Numbered from the stretch's first letter, positions 16,507 through 25,299 are shown. The stretch: 64,000 nucleotides of DNA from Curvibacter microcysteis (GCF_028649435.1 NZ_JAQSIN010000001.1); one strand, 5' to 3'. Translations and numbers: made by a program. Notes: generated by a model not told the origin, from the letters alone.

Positions 16507-17874
16507 TCAGGGGCGTGGGGCTTGCTCGTACTGGTCGAAGGCGGCGCCCAGGCGCTGAAACAGCGTGGCCAGTTCGGCCTCGCTGATGATCAGCGGCGGG
16601 CACAGGGCCACGGTGTCGCCCATGGCGCGCACGATCAGGCCCTGCTCCTGAGCCAGTGCTGCCAGGCGCGGGCCGGCTTTGAGCTCGGGGGCGTGGGGCT
16701 GGCGCGTGGCCTTGTCGGCCACCAGCTCCAGCGCTCCGATCAGGCCGACGCCACGCGATTCGCCCACGCTGGCGCGCTGGCCCAGCTGGTGCAGGCCGGC
16801 CTGGAAGGCCGGGACCAGGGCGCGCACGCGGTCCAGGATGTGTTCGTCTTCGAAGACCTTGAGCGTCTCCAGCGCGATCGCGCAGGCCACGGGGTGGCCT
16901 GAGTAGGTGTAGCCGTGGCCAAAGGTGCCGATCTTGCCGCTGTTGGCGGCCAGGGCCTCGTGCACCTGCTGCGACACCATCACCGCCGAGATCGGCACAT
17001 AGCCCGAGGACATGGCCTTGGCGCAGGTCAGGATGTCGGGCTGCAGGCCGAAGGTGGTGCTGCCGAACAGGTTGCCGGTGCGGCCAAAGCCGCAGATCAC
17101 CTCGTCGGCCACCAGCAACACCTCGTACTTGCGCAGCACGGCCTGGACCTTGGCGAAGTAGGTCTCGGGCGGCACGATCACGCCGCCCGCGCCCATCACC
17201 GGCTCGGCAAAAAAGGCGGCCACGGTGTCGGGCCCTTCGGCCAGGATGCGTTGCTCCAGCGCGTCCGCCAGGCGGGTGGCAAAGTCGGCCTCGCTCTCGC
17301 CGGGCAGGCCGTAGCGGTAGTGGTGTGGGCAGTCGACGTGCGAGATGCGGTCGATGGGCAGGTCAAAGTCGCGGTGGTTGGTCGGCAGGCCGCTCAGGCT
17401 GGCGCTGGCCACCGTGACGCCGTGGTAGGCGCGCTGGCGCGCCAGGATCTTCTTCTTGCCCGGCTTGCCGATGGCATTGTGGTAGTACCAGATCATCTTC
17501 ACCGCGCTGTCGTTGGCCTCGGAGCCCGAGTTGGCGAAGAACACGCGCGCCATGGGCACGGGTGCCACGGCCAGCAGGCGCTCGGCCAGCTCGGCCACGG
17601 CGGGATTGGAGCGGTGGTTGAAGGTGTGGTAGTACGGCAGGGTCTGCAAGGCCTTGACGCCGGCCGCCACCAGGCGTGGGTGGCTGAAGCCGAGCGCGCT
17701 GCACCACAGGCCGGACATGCCTTCGATGTAGCGGCGTCCTTGCTCGTCCTCGACGTAGATGCCGTCGCCCCGTGTGACCATCAGCGGCCCGACTTCAGGG
17801 TGGGTGGCCAGGTTGGTGAAGGGGTGCAGGTGGGCGGCAATATCCTGGCGGGCCAGGGCGGTGGTGGCGGACAT
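16507..17874 (-). CDS. Class III aminotransferase, putrescine/omega-amino acid--pyruvate type
   Basis: A 455-residue fold-type I PLP enzyme. Visible are the N-terminal YVEDEQGRRYIEGMSGLWC, PYYHTF (typical of SpuC and omega-transaminases), GSEANDSAVKM for the phosphate, D257 (VADEVICGFGRTG) and Schiff-base K286 (CAKAMSSGYVPISAV). The family moves amino groups from diamines or omega-amino acids to pyruvate, giving an aminoaldehyde or semialdehyde and alanine. The ATG at 17874, with AAGGAAG upstream, is preferred over the longer frame to 17898. The neighbouring deacetylases suggest that it acts on the freed amine. The exact donor is inferred. Confidence 0.88.
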   Translation of the reverse strand: MSATTALARQDIAAHLHPFTNLATHPEVGPLMVTRGDGIYVEDEQGRRYIEGMSGLWCSALGFSHPRLVAAGVKALQTLPYYHTFNHRSNPAVAELAERLLAVAPVPMARVFFANSGSEANDSAVKMIWYYHNAIGKPGKKKILARQRAYHGVTVASASLSGLPTNHRDFDLPIDRISHVDCPHHYRYGLPGESEADFATRLADALEQRILAEGPDTVAAFFAEPVMGAGGVIVPPETYFAKVQAVLRKYEVLLVADEVICGFGRTGNLFGSTTFGLQPDILTCAKAMSSGYVPISAVMVSQQVHEALAANSGKIGTFGHGYTYSGHPVACAIALETLKVFEDEHILDRVRALVPAFQAGLHQLGQRASVGESRGVGLIGALELVADKATRQPHAPELKAGPRLAALAQEQGLIVRAMGDTVALCPPLIISEAELATLFQRLGAAFDQYEQAPRP

Positions 17875-17902
17875 GGGGCTTCCTTGGGGTGTGGGCAAAA
17901 AT

Positions 17903-18847
17903 TCAGTAACCGCGTTGCAGGTCCACGGCGACCTCGGCTGCCCGGCCGGCGCGGATGCGGGCCAGGTTCTGCGCGGTCTGTTCAGCGATCACGCTGGGGG
18001 CGGTGCGGGTGGCGATGTGCGGGGTGATGGTGATGCGCGGCTCCGACCAGAAGGGGTGTTCGGGGGGCAAGGGCTCCTGGCTGAAGGCGTCCAGCGTGGC
18101 CGCCCCCAGTTGGCCCGAGGCCAGGGCGGGCAGCAGGTCGGCTTCGACCAGGTGGTCGCCCCGGCCCACATTGATCAGGTGGGCGCCGCGCGGCAACTGG
18201 TCGAACAGCGGCTGGCTGAGCACGCCGCGCGTGTCGTCGGTCAGGGGCAGCAGGCAGACCAGGGTGTCGCAGCCGCTCAGGAAGTCGTTGCGCTGCGCCT
18301 CGCCATGGAAGGCTTGCAGGCCGGCGGGCAGGTTGGCCTTGGGCGAGCGGCTCCAGCCGCGCACGCTGTAGCCCAAGCCCAGCAAGGCCTGGGCGCAGGC
18401 CAGGCCCAGCGTGCCCAGGCCGGCGATGCCCACGCGGTGCTGGCGCGGTGGCTGGATGGGCTGCTCCTGCCAGCGGCCGGCGGCGGCGCTGGCCAGGTAG
18501 GCGCCCATGTGGCGCTGCTGGTGGATCACGGCCCAGCACACATAGGCCGTCATGCCCTGGCCCATGTCGGGGTCGATGATGCGGCACACCGGCACGGCGG
18601 GCAGGGCTGGGTCCGCGCTGATGTGGTCCACGCCGGCGCCCACCGATTGCACCAGCTGCAAGTTCGGCATCTGCGCCATCAGGCCTTCGGGCGGGTACCA
18701 GCAGACCGCCACCTCGATCTCATCGAGCGCCCCCAAGGCACCCGGGAAGCGCAGTTCAGCCTGCGGGAAGCGCGCCCGGTAGGCCTGCTCGAGGTGGGTC
18801 ATGGGGATCAGCGTGCTGAGGAAGGCGATGGTACGGGGATCGGACAT
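17903..18847 (-). CDS. D-2-hydroxyacid dehydrogenase, GhrA-like
   Basis: A 314-residue NAD(P)-dependent dehydrogenase. The nucleotide-binding motif is GIAGLGTLG (about 139-147). The catalytic Arg (VQSVGAGVDHI region and NVGRGDHLVE), Glu (SQEPLPPEHPFW) and His (ITPHIAT) segments match glyoxylate/hydroxypyruvate reductase A. It would interconvert a 2-keto acid and a D-2-hydroxy acid in the cytoplasm. It lies between the ABC transporter and the aminotransferase, with gaps of 60 and 28 bases, so it probably handles a carbon product of the pathway. No clear ribosome site is seen before the ATG. Confidence 0.87.
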   Translation of the reverse strand: MSDPRTIAFLSTLIPMTHLEQAYRARFPQAELRFPGALGALDEIEVAVCWYPPEGLMAQMPNLQLVQSVGAGVDHISADPALPAVPVCRIIDPDMGQGMTAYVCWAVIHQQRHMGAYLASAAAGRWQEQPIQPPRQHRVGIAGLGTLGLACAQALLGLGYSVRGWSRSPKANLPAGLQAFHGEAQRNDFLSGCDTLVCLLPLTDDTRGVLSQPLFDQLPRGAHLINVGRGDHLVEADLLPALASGQLGAATLDAFSQEPLPPEHPFWSEPRITITPHIATRTAPSVIAEQTAQNLARIRAGRAAEVAVDLQRGY

Positions 18848-18907
18848 GGGCGCGCGGAGAAAGAAGGTCAGTCAGTGGACGGGTTGATCGCGTGAGGGGA
18901 CAGGGCC

Positions 18908-20623
18908 TCAGGCCGCCTGGGCCAGCCGGGGCACGGCCTCGATCAGGGTGCGGGTGTAGTCGTGCTGGGGGCGCGTCAGCACCTCGTGGGTGGGGCCGTA
19001 CTCGACGATGCGGCCGCGCTGCATGACGGCGATGTGGTCGCACATCTCGCCGGCCACGCGCAGGTCGTGGGTGATGAAGACCATGGCCAGCTGGAAGCGC
19101 TCGCGCACCTCGGCAAACAGCTTGAGCACCTGCGCCTGCACCGACACATCGAGGGCGGACACGGGCTCGTCGGCCACCAGCAGTTCGGGCTCCATGGCCA
19201 GGGCGCGGGCGATGCCGATGCGCTGGCGCTGGCCGCCCGAAAATTCGTGCGGAAAGCGGTCCGCCGCCTCTGGCCCCAGGCCCACCAGCTTCAGCAACTC
19301 CAGCGCGCGGGCGTAGGCGACTTCGCGCGAAACGCCTTGGGCGATGGGGCCTGCGGCCAAGGTGGGGCCGATGCGGTGGCGTGGGTTGAGCGAGGCATAG
19401 GGGTCCTGGAAGACCATCTGGATCTTGCCCTGGGCCTGCTGGCGCAGCGCAGCGCCCGACATCAGGTTGCGCCCTTTGAACAGGATGCGGCCGGACTCAA
19501 ACGGCGCCAGGCCCACGATGCAACGGCCCACCGTGGACTTGCCCGAACCGGACTCGCCCACCAGGCCCAGGGTCTGGCCCCGGCGCAGTTCGAAGCTGAC
19601 ACCGCGCGCGGCGCTCACCTCGCGGCCGCGCTTGAACAGGCTGCCGCCGGTGCGGTAGGTCTTGCACAGGTCCTGCACCTGCAGCACATGCAGGGGGTCG
19701 AGTTCGCGCTCGGCCACGCACGCGGTGCCTTGCGGGATGGCCGCGATCAGCTTGCGCGTGTAGGGGTGTTGCGGCTGCGTCAGCACGGCTTGTGCGGGGC
19801 CGGATTCGACCACCACGCCGGTCTGCATCACCACCACCTGGTCGGCGATTTCAGACACCACACCAAAGTCGTGGGTGATGAACAGCACGGCCGTGCCCCG
19901 GCGCTGTTGCAGCTCGCGCATGAGCTTGAGGATTTGCGCCTGGGTGGTCACGTCGAGCGCGGTGGTGGGCTCGTCGGCGATCAGCAGGCGCGGCTCCAGC
20001 ACCAGGGCGCAGGCGATCATCACGCGCTGGCGCTGGCCACCGGAGAGGCGGAAAGGGTAGCTGTCGATCAGCAGCTCGGGCTCGGGCAGGCCCACGTCGG
20101 CCAGGGCGGCCAGAATGCGCTGGCGCTTTTCGCTGGCCGAGAGCTGGACGTGGGCATCGAACACCTCGGCGATCTGGTCGCCGATGCGCATCACCGGGTT
20201 GAGCGCGGTCATGGGCTCCTGGAACACCATGCCGATGCGCTGGCCGCGCAACTCGCGCAGCTGGTCTTCGTTGAGGCTGAGCAGGTCGACGCCGTCAAAC
20301 AGGATCTGGCCGGCCACGGGTTCGACCTGGGGGCGCGGCAGCAGGCCCATGATGGCGTTGGCGATCATGGACTTGCCCGAGCCCGACTCGCCCACCACGC
20401 ACAGGGTCTGGCCCGCTTGCAGGCTGAAGCTGGCGCCTTGCACGGCCAGTTGGCGATCGCCGCCCGAGGGCAGCCGGATGTCGAGGCCGCGCACTTCGAG
20501 CACGGGCTGTTGGGGGGCGGCAGTGGTCATGGGCGAGGCGTCCAAAGAGGCGGTGTGTGTCGGGGCTGGAGCGGGGTGGGGCAGGGGCTCGTCAGCCAGG
20601 CGGGGGGCCAGCACGGCGTTCAT
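18908..20623 (-). CDS. Fused peptide-type ABC transporter ATPase (DppD-DppF)
   Basis: A 571-residue protein with two complete ATPase cassettes joined in one chain. Each has a Walker A (GESGSGKS near 78-85 and 356-363), a signature (LSGGQRQR and FSGGQRQR), a Walker B (LLIADEPTTALDV and LLVADEPVSALDV) and the oligopeptide-type tail (HPYTR, HDYTR). In E. coli the two cassettes are separate proteins, DppD and DppF. The ATG at 20623 shares one base with the permease stop and has GGGAG upstream. The first 30 residues are a Pro/Ala linker; M32 is another possible start. It drives the adjacent importer. Confidence 0.93.
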   Translation of the reverse strand: MNAVLAPRLADEPLPHPAPAPTHTASLDASPMTTAAPQQPVLEVRGLDIRLPSGGDRQLAVQGASFSLQAGQTLCVVGESGSGKSMIANAIMGLLPRPQVEPVAGQILFDGVDLLSLNEDQLRELRGQRIGMVFQEPMTALNPVMRIGDQIAEVFDAHVQLSASEKRQRILAALADVGLPEPELLIDSYPFRLSGGQRQRVMIACALVLEPRLLIADEPTTALDVTTQAQILKLMRELQQRRGTAVLFITHDFGVVSEIADQVVVMQTGVVVESGPAQAVLTQPQHPYTRKLIAAIPQGTACVAERELDPLHVLQVQDLCKTYRTGGSLFKRGREVSAARGVSFELRRGQTLGLVGESGSGKSTVGRCIVGLAPFESGRILFKGRNLMSGAALRQQAQGKIQMVFQDPYASLNPRHRIGPTLAAGPIAQGVSREVAYARALELLKLVGLGPEAADRFPHEFSGGQRQRIGIARALAMEPELLVADEPVSALDVSVQAQVLKLFAEVRERFQLAMVFITHDLRVAGEMCDHIAVMQRGRIVEYGPTHEVLTRPQHDYTRTLIEAVPRLAQAA

Positions 20624-21474
20624 CAGCGTCTCCCGTCGAGGCGGGCGTTGAGCCCGTCGTTGAGGCCTTCGCCCACCAGGTTCAGGGCCAGCACGGTCAG
20701 CACAATGGCCAGGCCCGGGAACACGGCCATCCACCAGGCCTGGCGCAGCACGGTGCGGGCCGAGCCGACCATGTAGCCCCAGCTCATCTGGTTGGGGTCG
20801 CCCAGGCCCAGAAAGCTCAGGCTGGACTCGAGCAAGATGGCGGTGGCCACCATCAGCGATGCCATGACCACGATGGGCGAGGCGGCGTTGGGCAGGATCT
20901 GGGTCAGGATGATGCGCGGGGTGCTTTGGCCGGCCAACAAGGCGGCGGCCACGAAGTCACGCTGGCGCAGGGTCAGGAACTCGCCGCGCACCAGGCGCGC
21001 CACCGGCGGCCAGGAGACGATGGCGATGGCCACCACGATGGACTGCACCGAGGGCTCGAAGATGGCCACCAGCACAATCGCCAGGGCAAAGCTGGGAATG
21101 GCCTGGAACAGTTCGGTGAAGCGCATCAGCGCGGCGTCCACCCAGCGACCAAAGTAGCCCGCGATGGCACCGATGGACACGCCAATCAGCAGCGACACCA
21201 CGGTGGAGACCACGCCGATCAGCATCGAGATGCGCGCGCCGCGCACCACGCCCGAGAGGATGTCTCGGCCCATGGTGTCGGTGCCCATGGGGAAGCCGTT
21301 TTCTTGCAGCGGCTGCAAGAAGGGCTGGTCCACCATGTCCCAGGGATCGTGGCTGGCCAGCAGCGGGCCAAAGGCCACCAGCAGGCCGACCAGGCCCAGC
21401 ACGATGAGGCCGAACACCGCGCCACGGTTGCGGCAGAAGCGGCGCCAGAAAGCGTTTTTGCGAACAGGGCTCAT
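20623..21474 (-). CDS. Peptide-type ABC transporter permease (DppC-like)
   Basis: A 283-residue inner-membrane permease with an N-terminal helix (RNRGAVFGLIVLGLVGLLVAF) followed by five more spans. The DppC/OppC hallmark GTDTMGRDILSGVVRGARIS follows the first periplasmic loop. The EAA-type coupling loop reads AALLAGQSTPRIILTQILPN. Together with the 21486-22460 permease it forms the channel. The 3' end shares one base with the ATPase start, and the 5' end is 11 bases after the DppB-like gene. Confidence 0.93.
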   Translation of the reverse strand: MSPVRKNAFWRRFCRNRGAVFGLIVLGLVGLLVAFGPLLASHDPWDMVDQPFLQPLQENGFPMGTDTMGRDILSGVVRGARISMLIGVVSTVVSLLIGVSIGAIAGYFGRWVDAALMRFTELFQAIPSFALAIVLVAIFEPSVQSIVVAIAIVSWPPVARLVRGEFLTLRQRDFVAAALLAGQSTPRIILTQILPNAASPIVVMASLMVATAILLESSLSFLGLGDPNQMSWGYMVGSARTVLRQAWWMAVFPGLAIVLTVLALNLVGEGLNDGLNARLDGRR

Positions 21475-21485
21475 GGAGCGTCTCC

Positions 21486-22460
21486 TCAGGCCATCTCAAT
21501 GCGCGGATCGACCAGGGTGTAGACCAGGTCGGTGAGCAGGTTGAACAGCACGGCCATGGCGGCCGTGATCAGGAAGCAGCCCAGCAGCAGGTTGTAGTCA
21601 CGCTGCAGCAGGGCGTCGAACATCAGTCGGCCAATGCCGGGCCAGGCGAAGACGGTCTCGGTCAGCACGGCGCCGCCAATCATCCCGCCCGCCTGGATGC
21701 CGGCCAGCGTGACCACGGGCAGCAAGGCGTTGCGCAGGATGTGGGCGCGCTGGATGCGGCCCGGGCGCACGCCCTTGGCGCGGGCGGTTTTGACGAAGTC
21801 CATCTGCGCGACTTCGAGCATGGAGGCGCGCGTCATGCGGGCATAGACCGCCATGTAGAACAGCGCCAGGGTCAGGGCCGGCAAGATCAGGTGCTGGGCC
21901 ACGTCCCAGGCGTGGGCCAGGCCTTGGTGGGCGGTGCCCACGGTGAAGTAGCCAAAGCCTGGCAGCCAGTCCATTTGCACGGTGAAGACCAGCACCGCCA
22001 TCATGGCCAGCCAGTACAGCGGTGTGGCGTAGAACACCAGGGCCACCACGGTGATGGCGCTGTCCACCCAGGTGCCCACGCGCCGGCTGGCCATGGCCCC
22101 CAGGCCGACGCCAAACAACAGGGACAGGGCAAAGGCGCTGCCGGTCAGCAGCAAGGTGGCGGGCAGGCGGTCCAGGATCAGCTGCAGCACGGGCTGCTGC
22201 TGGCGGTACGAAAAGCCCAGGTCACCGCGCACCACATGGCCCAGGTAGCTGCTCAGCTGGGTCGACAGGGGCTGGTCCAGGCCGAACTCCTGGCGCAACT
22301 GGGCCACGAACTGGGCGTCGGTGGCGCCGGCCTCACCGGCCAGCACCGACACCGGGTCGCCCGGCGCGGCGCGGATCAGCAAGAAGTTGACGGTGGCGAT
22401 CAGCAGCAGGGCCAGCAGGCCTTGCACGATGCGCGTGAGCATGAACTGAAGTCGTTGCAT
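21486..22460 (-). CDS. Peptide-type ABC transporter permease (DppB-like)
   Basis: A 324-residue permease with six predicted helices. The DppB N-terminus is visible (LTRIVQGLLALLLIATVNFLLIRAAPGDP), as is the coupling loop (ARAKGVRPGRIQRAHILRNALLP). It pairs with the DppC-like protein in the membrane. It follows the binding-protein gene after 99 bases that hold a GC-rich hairpin, a common arrangement that leaves the binding protein more abundant than the membrane parts. Confidence 0.93.
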   Translation of the reverse strand: MQRLQFMLTRIVQGLLALLLIATVNFLLIRAAPGDPVSVLAGEAGATDAQFVAQLRQEFGLDQPLSTQLSSYLGHVVRGDLGFSYRQQQPVLQLILDRLPATLLLTGSAFALSLLFGVGLGAMASRRVGTWVDSAITVVALVFYATPLYWLAMMAVLVFTVQMDWLPGFGYFTVGTAHQGLAHAWDVAQHLILPALTLALFYMAVYARMTRASMLEVAQMDFVKTARAKGVRPGRIQRAHILRNALLPVVTLAGIQAGGMIGGAVLTETVFAWPGIGRLMFDALLQRDYNLLLGCFLITAAMAVLFNLLTDLVYTLVDPRIEMA

Positions 22461-22496
22461 GGGCTTTTCCGGGGCGGGTCGGTGGAGCGGTCAGGG

Positions 22497-22551
22497 GCGG
22501 CCGCTGGGGCTGGGCCTGCCGGGCGCCCCCAGGGGCACCGGGCGCGGCCGC
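22497..22551 (-). other. GC-rich stem-loop between binding-protein and permease genes
   Basis: Two copies of GCGGCCGC (22497-22504 and 22544-22551) form an inverted repeat whose 39-base loop is itself GC-rich and can fold. There is no T run, so full termination is unlikely. By analogy with other importer operons it may protect the upstream binding-protein message or cause partial termination. The function is inferred from position. Confidence 0.45.
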
Positions 22552-22559
22552 AGGCGGGC

Positions 22560-24128
22560 TCAGGTGAGCGAGGCGCGGCTCAGGCTGTCGTTCAAGCCAA
22601 TGCCCGAGCTGATCGGGTTCTTCACCTTGCTGCGGTACAGCGTGGGGAAGTTGATCTCGTGCAGCCAGGCCACGGGCACTTCTTCGAGCAGCAGCTTTTG
22701 CACTTCCAGGTAGGCCTTGGCGCGCGATTCGGGGTCGGTGGCGCGGGCGCCCGCGGCAAACAGGGCGTCGACGCGGCTGTTGCTGTAGCCCTCGACGTTG
22801 TTGAAAGGCGAGCCCTTGGCGATGTTGCTGCTGGTGTAGTTGCGCGCCACGCCCAGGGCGGGGTCACCGTACTGGTAGACGTAGGTGAAGGCGATGTCGT
22901 AGTCCCACTCGTTGAGGCGCTGGTTCCAGCCCGCCACGTCGGTGCCGGTGAGTTCGATCTTCACGCCGGCCTGGGTCAGGTTCTGGCGCACGATCTCGGC
23001 CTGGCGCTGCCAGGACTCGCCATAGGGCAGGGGCAGCAGCTTGAGGGGCTCGCCCTTGTAGCCCGACTCGGCCAACAGTTGCTTGGCTTTTTCGAGGTTG
23101 CGCGGGTACTTGGCCACGTCGTCGCTGTAGTACTTGATGTGGCTGTTGAAGGGGCCGGTGGCGGGCTTGGCAAAGCCTTGCCAGGCCACCTTGGCCATGG
23201 CCTCGCGGTCGATGGCGAACATCACCGCTTGGCGGAACTTGACGTTGTTCATCGGTGCCTTGCGGTTGTTCAGCCACAGCCAGGAATGCGGCGAGAAGAA
23301 CTCCCAGCCCTTGGTGGTGACGGTCACGCCCGGCAACTTGGACAGGCGCACCACGTCGAAGAACTCGACCGCGCCCCCCGGCACGATGTCGACCTTGCCC
23401 GACTCAAAGGCCGCCGCACGCGAGGCCGCATCGGGGATGACGTGGAAGTACAGGCTTTCCACCAGGGGCTGGTTGGGCGTGTGGTAGGCCTCGTTGGCCA
23501 CCAACTGGATGTAGGAGCCCTTGACCCATTCCTTGAACTTGAAGGGGCCGGTACCGATGGGGGTGGCGTTGGCCGGGTTGGTGGCGTAGTCCGTGCCCTC
23601 GTAAATGTGCTTGGGCACCATGGGCATGGTGCCGGTTTCGAACAGGCCCAGGAAGGGACCAAAAGGGTACTTGAGCTTGAACTCCACGGTCAGTGGGTCC
23701 AGCGCCTTGATGGTGTCCACCGCCTCCAGGTTGCCGCGCAGGCGGGCGTGCGTCTTGCGCAGGAACACATCCACCGAGAACACCACGTCGGCCGCGCTGA
23801 AGGGCTTGCCGTCGTGCCATTTGACATTGGGCTTGAGCTTGAAGGTGTAGACCAGGCCGTCCTTGCTCACCGTCCAGGCGGTGGCCAGGGAGGGCATGGG
23901 GTTGAGCTTCTCGTCGTAGCGCAGCAGGCCCTCGTAGAGGTTGCCCGCGATCAGCTGGGTGGGGCCGTTCTGCACCATGCCCATCATCAGACCCGGCGGT
24001 TCAGGCTGCACCAGGACGTTGATCACGCCGCCTTTTTTGTCCTGTGCGAAGGCGCTCAGGGGGACGCCTGCAATGCTCAGGCTCAGGCTGCTGGCAGCAC
24101 CCAGTTGAATCAGTTCACGACGCTTCAT
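22560..24128 (-). CDS. Extracellular solute-binding protein, family 5 (peptide/opine type)
   Basis: A 522-residue periplasmic binding protein of the DppA/OppA family. The signal peptide (about 1-29) carries a double arginine (MKRRELIQLG) and ends at AFAQ, so Sec or Tat export is possible. The family-5 segment ATAWTVSKDGLVYTFKLKPNVKWHDGKPF is visible at about 85-115. The ATG at 24128 with AAAGGAAA upstream is preferred over an open frame to 24251. It lies 70 bases after the aldolase gene and ahead of the two permeases. The locus context suggests an amine or conjugated amine rather than plain dipeptides; this is inference. Confidence 0.92.
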   Translation of the reverse strand: MKRRELIQLGAASSLSLSIAGVPLSAFAQDKKGGVINVLVQPEPPGLMMGMVQNGPTQLIAGNLYEGLLRYDEKLNPMPSLATAWTVSKDGLVYTFKLKPNVKWHDGKPFSAADVVFSVDVFLRKTHARLRGNLEAVDTIKALDPLTVEFKLKYPFGPFLGLFETGTMPMVPKHIYEGTDYATNPANATPIGTGPFKFKEWVKGSYIQLVANEAYHTPNQPLVESLYFHVIPDAASRAAAFESGKVDIVPGGAVEFFDVVRLSKLPGVTVTTKGWEFFSPHSWLWLNNRKAPMNNVKFRQAVMFAIDREAMAKVAWQGFAKPATGPFNSHIKYYSDDVAKYPRNLEKAKQLLAESGYKGEPLKLLPLPYGESWQRQAEIVRQNLTQAGVKIELTGTDVAGWNQRLNEWDYDIAFTYVYQYGDPALGVARNYTSSNIAKGSPFNNVEGYSNSRVDALFAAGARATDPESRAKAYLEVQKLLLEEVPVAWLHEINFPTLYRSKVKNPISSGIGLNDSLSRASLT

Positions 24129-24198
24129 GGCAAGGTTTCCTTTGAGGTAGTGGGGTGGGGGACAGGAATGACTGGCAAGAACGGGGCCCGATGGGGCC

Positions 24199-24969
24199 TC
24201 AGTCGCGGAAGCTGCTCGGGGCCGGGCGCTCCAGGTGCTTGAGCAAGCCACGCCATTCGCGCAGATTGGGTTCGGGCGTGTCGGGCAAGCGGTTGCTGTC
24301 GCCGCTCTCGTACTGGCGCGCCGTGCGCTCGCAGACCTCGTGCGAGACCGGGCGCACCGCCTGGCCGCTGGCCTGGATGGCCAGTTGCACGCGGCAGGCG
24401 CGGTCCAGGTTGATCATCAGGATCAGGGCCTGGGCCACGGTGGGCGCCAGCGTCATGAGGCCGTGGTTGCGCAGGATCATGGCGCGGGCGCTTGGGCCCA
24501 GGTCGGCGATCAGGCGGGCGCGCTCGTCCAGGTCCAGAGCGATGCCCTCGAACTCGTGGTAGACGACGCGGTTGTAGAACTGCAGCGCCCACTGGTTGCA
24601 GGGCTGCAAGCCGCAGTCCAGCGAAGACACCGCCACCCCCGCCACGGTGTGTGTGTGCACCACGCAGCCTGCGTCATGGCGGGCCGAATGCACCGCGCTG
24701 TGGATGGTGAAGCCCGCGGGGTTCACGTCATGGGGGCTGGGCTCGAGGATGCGGCCCGCCAGGTCGATCTTGACCAGGGACGAGGCCGTGATGTCCTTGA
24801 ACAGCACGCCGTAGGGGTTGATCAGGAACTGGCCCTCGGTGTCGGGCACGCGGGCCGAGATGTGGGTGTAGATGCTGTCGTCGAGGCCAAAGTGGGCAAT
24901 CAGCCGGTAGGCCGCGGCCAGGTCTTCACGCACCTGTTGCTCGCTGGGAGAGGGGGTCTTCGAAGTCAT
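24199..24969 (-). CDS. Class II aldolase/adducin family protein
   Basis: A 256-residue protein of the class II aldolase/adducin fold (FucA, AraD and decarboxylase-like relatives). Zinc ligands are visible as the His pair VVHTHTVAGVA (about 119-129) and a later His in RNHGLMT. The acidic residue at the usual catalytic place is not obvious by eye, so the reaction could be aldol cleavage or decarboxylation. The ATG at 24969 has AAGAAGGA upstream. It is the first gene of the thirteen-gene minus-strand locus and has a palindromic candidate operator about 80 bases upstream. Confidence 0.85.
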   Translation of the reverse strand: MTSKTPSPSEQQVREDLAAAYRLIAHFGLDDSIYTHISARVPDTEGQFLINPYGVLFKDITASSLVKIDLAGRILEPSPHDVNPAGFTIHSAVHSARHDAGCVVHTHTVAGVAVSSLDCGLQPCNQWALQFYNRVVYHEFEGIALDLDERARLIADLGPSARAMILRNHGLMTLAPTVAQALILMINLDRACRVQLAIQASGQAVRPVSHEVCERTARQYESGDSNRLPDTPEPNLREWRGLLKHLERPAPSSFRD

Positions 24970-25039
24970 GGGCCGGTCCTTCTTGAGGGGCAAGCGGGCG
25001 TTGGGCGGTAGCAAAAAACGCCTCGCTTTGGGTTGATCT

Positions 25040-25068
25040 TCGACAGTCATCTGTCGACAGTTATCAAC
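25040..25068 (-). promoter_or_regulatory. Candidate GntR operator ahead of the amine-catabolism locus
   Basis: A perfect 10-bp palindrome, CTGTCGACAG, lies at 25051-25060 with a further half-site CGACAG at 25041-25046. It is in the intergenic region about 80 bases upstream of the aldolase start and well beyond the rho terminator. FCD-type GntR regulators bind short palindromes of this size, and one such gene is inside the locus. Binding is inferred; a related 8-mer occurs at 45847-45854. Confidence 0.45.
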
Positions 25069-25261
25069 TTAGCAGGTTCTGGGCCAGCTTGTGAAGGGGT
25101 GAAACACCCGGTGCCCGGGCTCTTGGGGGGCTGGTTTCGGCTTGGTTTCGGAGCGACTTTGGTGCTTGGGTCGCTGGCTTCGGTGCGTGCAGAGTGCTTT
25201 TGGTGCACCCGGAGGCCGGAGCCACCCTCCGCGCGGTGCGACCCCGGTCAGCGCCCGACGG

Positions 25262-25299
25262 CCAAAAAAAATCCCGCAGGCCAGGGCGGCGTGCGGGAT
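25262..25299 (-). terminator. Rho-independent terminator of rho
   Basis: On the minus strand an 8-bp stem (ATCCCGCA / TGCGGGAT, plus-strand positions 25271-25278 and 25292-25299) with a 13-base loop is followed by a run of eight T residues. It is about 45 bases past the rho stop codon. The rest of the 370-base gap between rho and the aldolase gene holds the palindrome listed at 25040-25068 and no credible gene. Confidence 0.88.

Noticed and set aside
21741..24242. An open frame of about 830 codons on the plus strand
   Set aside because: It is antisense to the DppB-like permease and the binding protein. The composition is His/Gln/Val-rich with no recognisable fold; a by-product of high GC.
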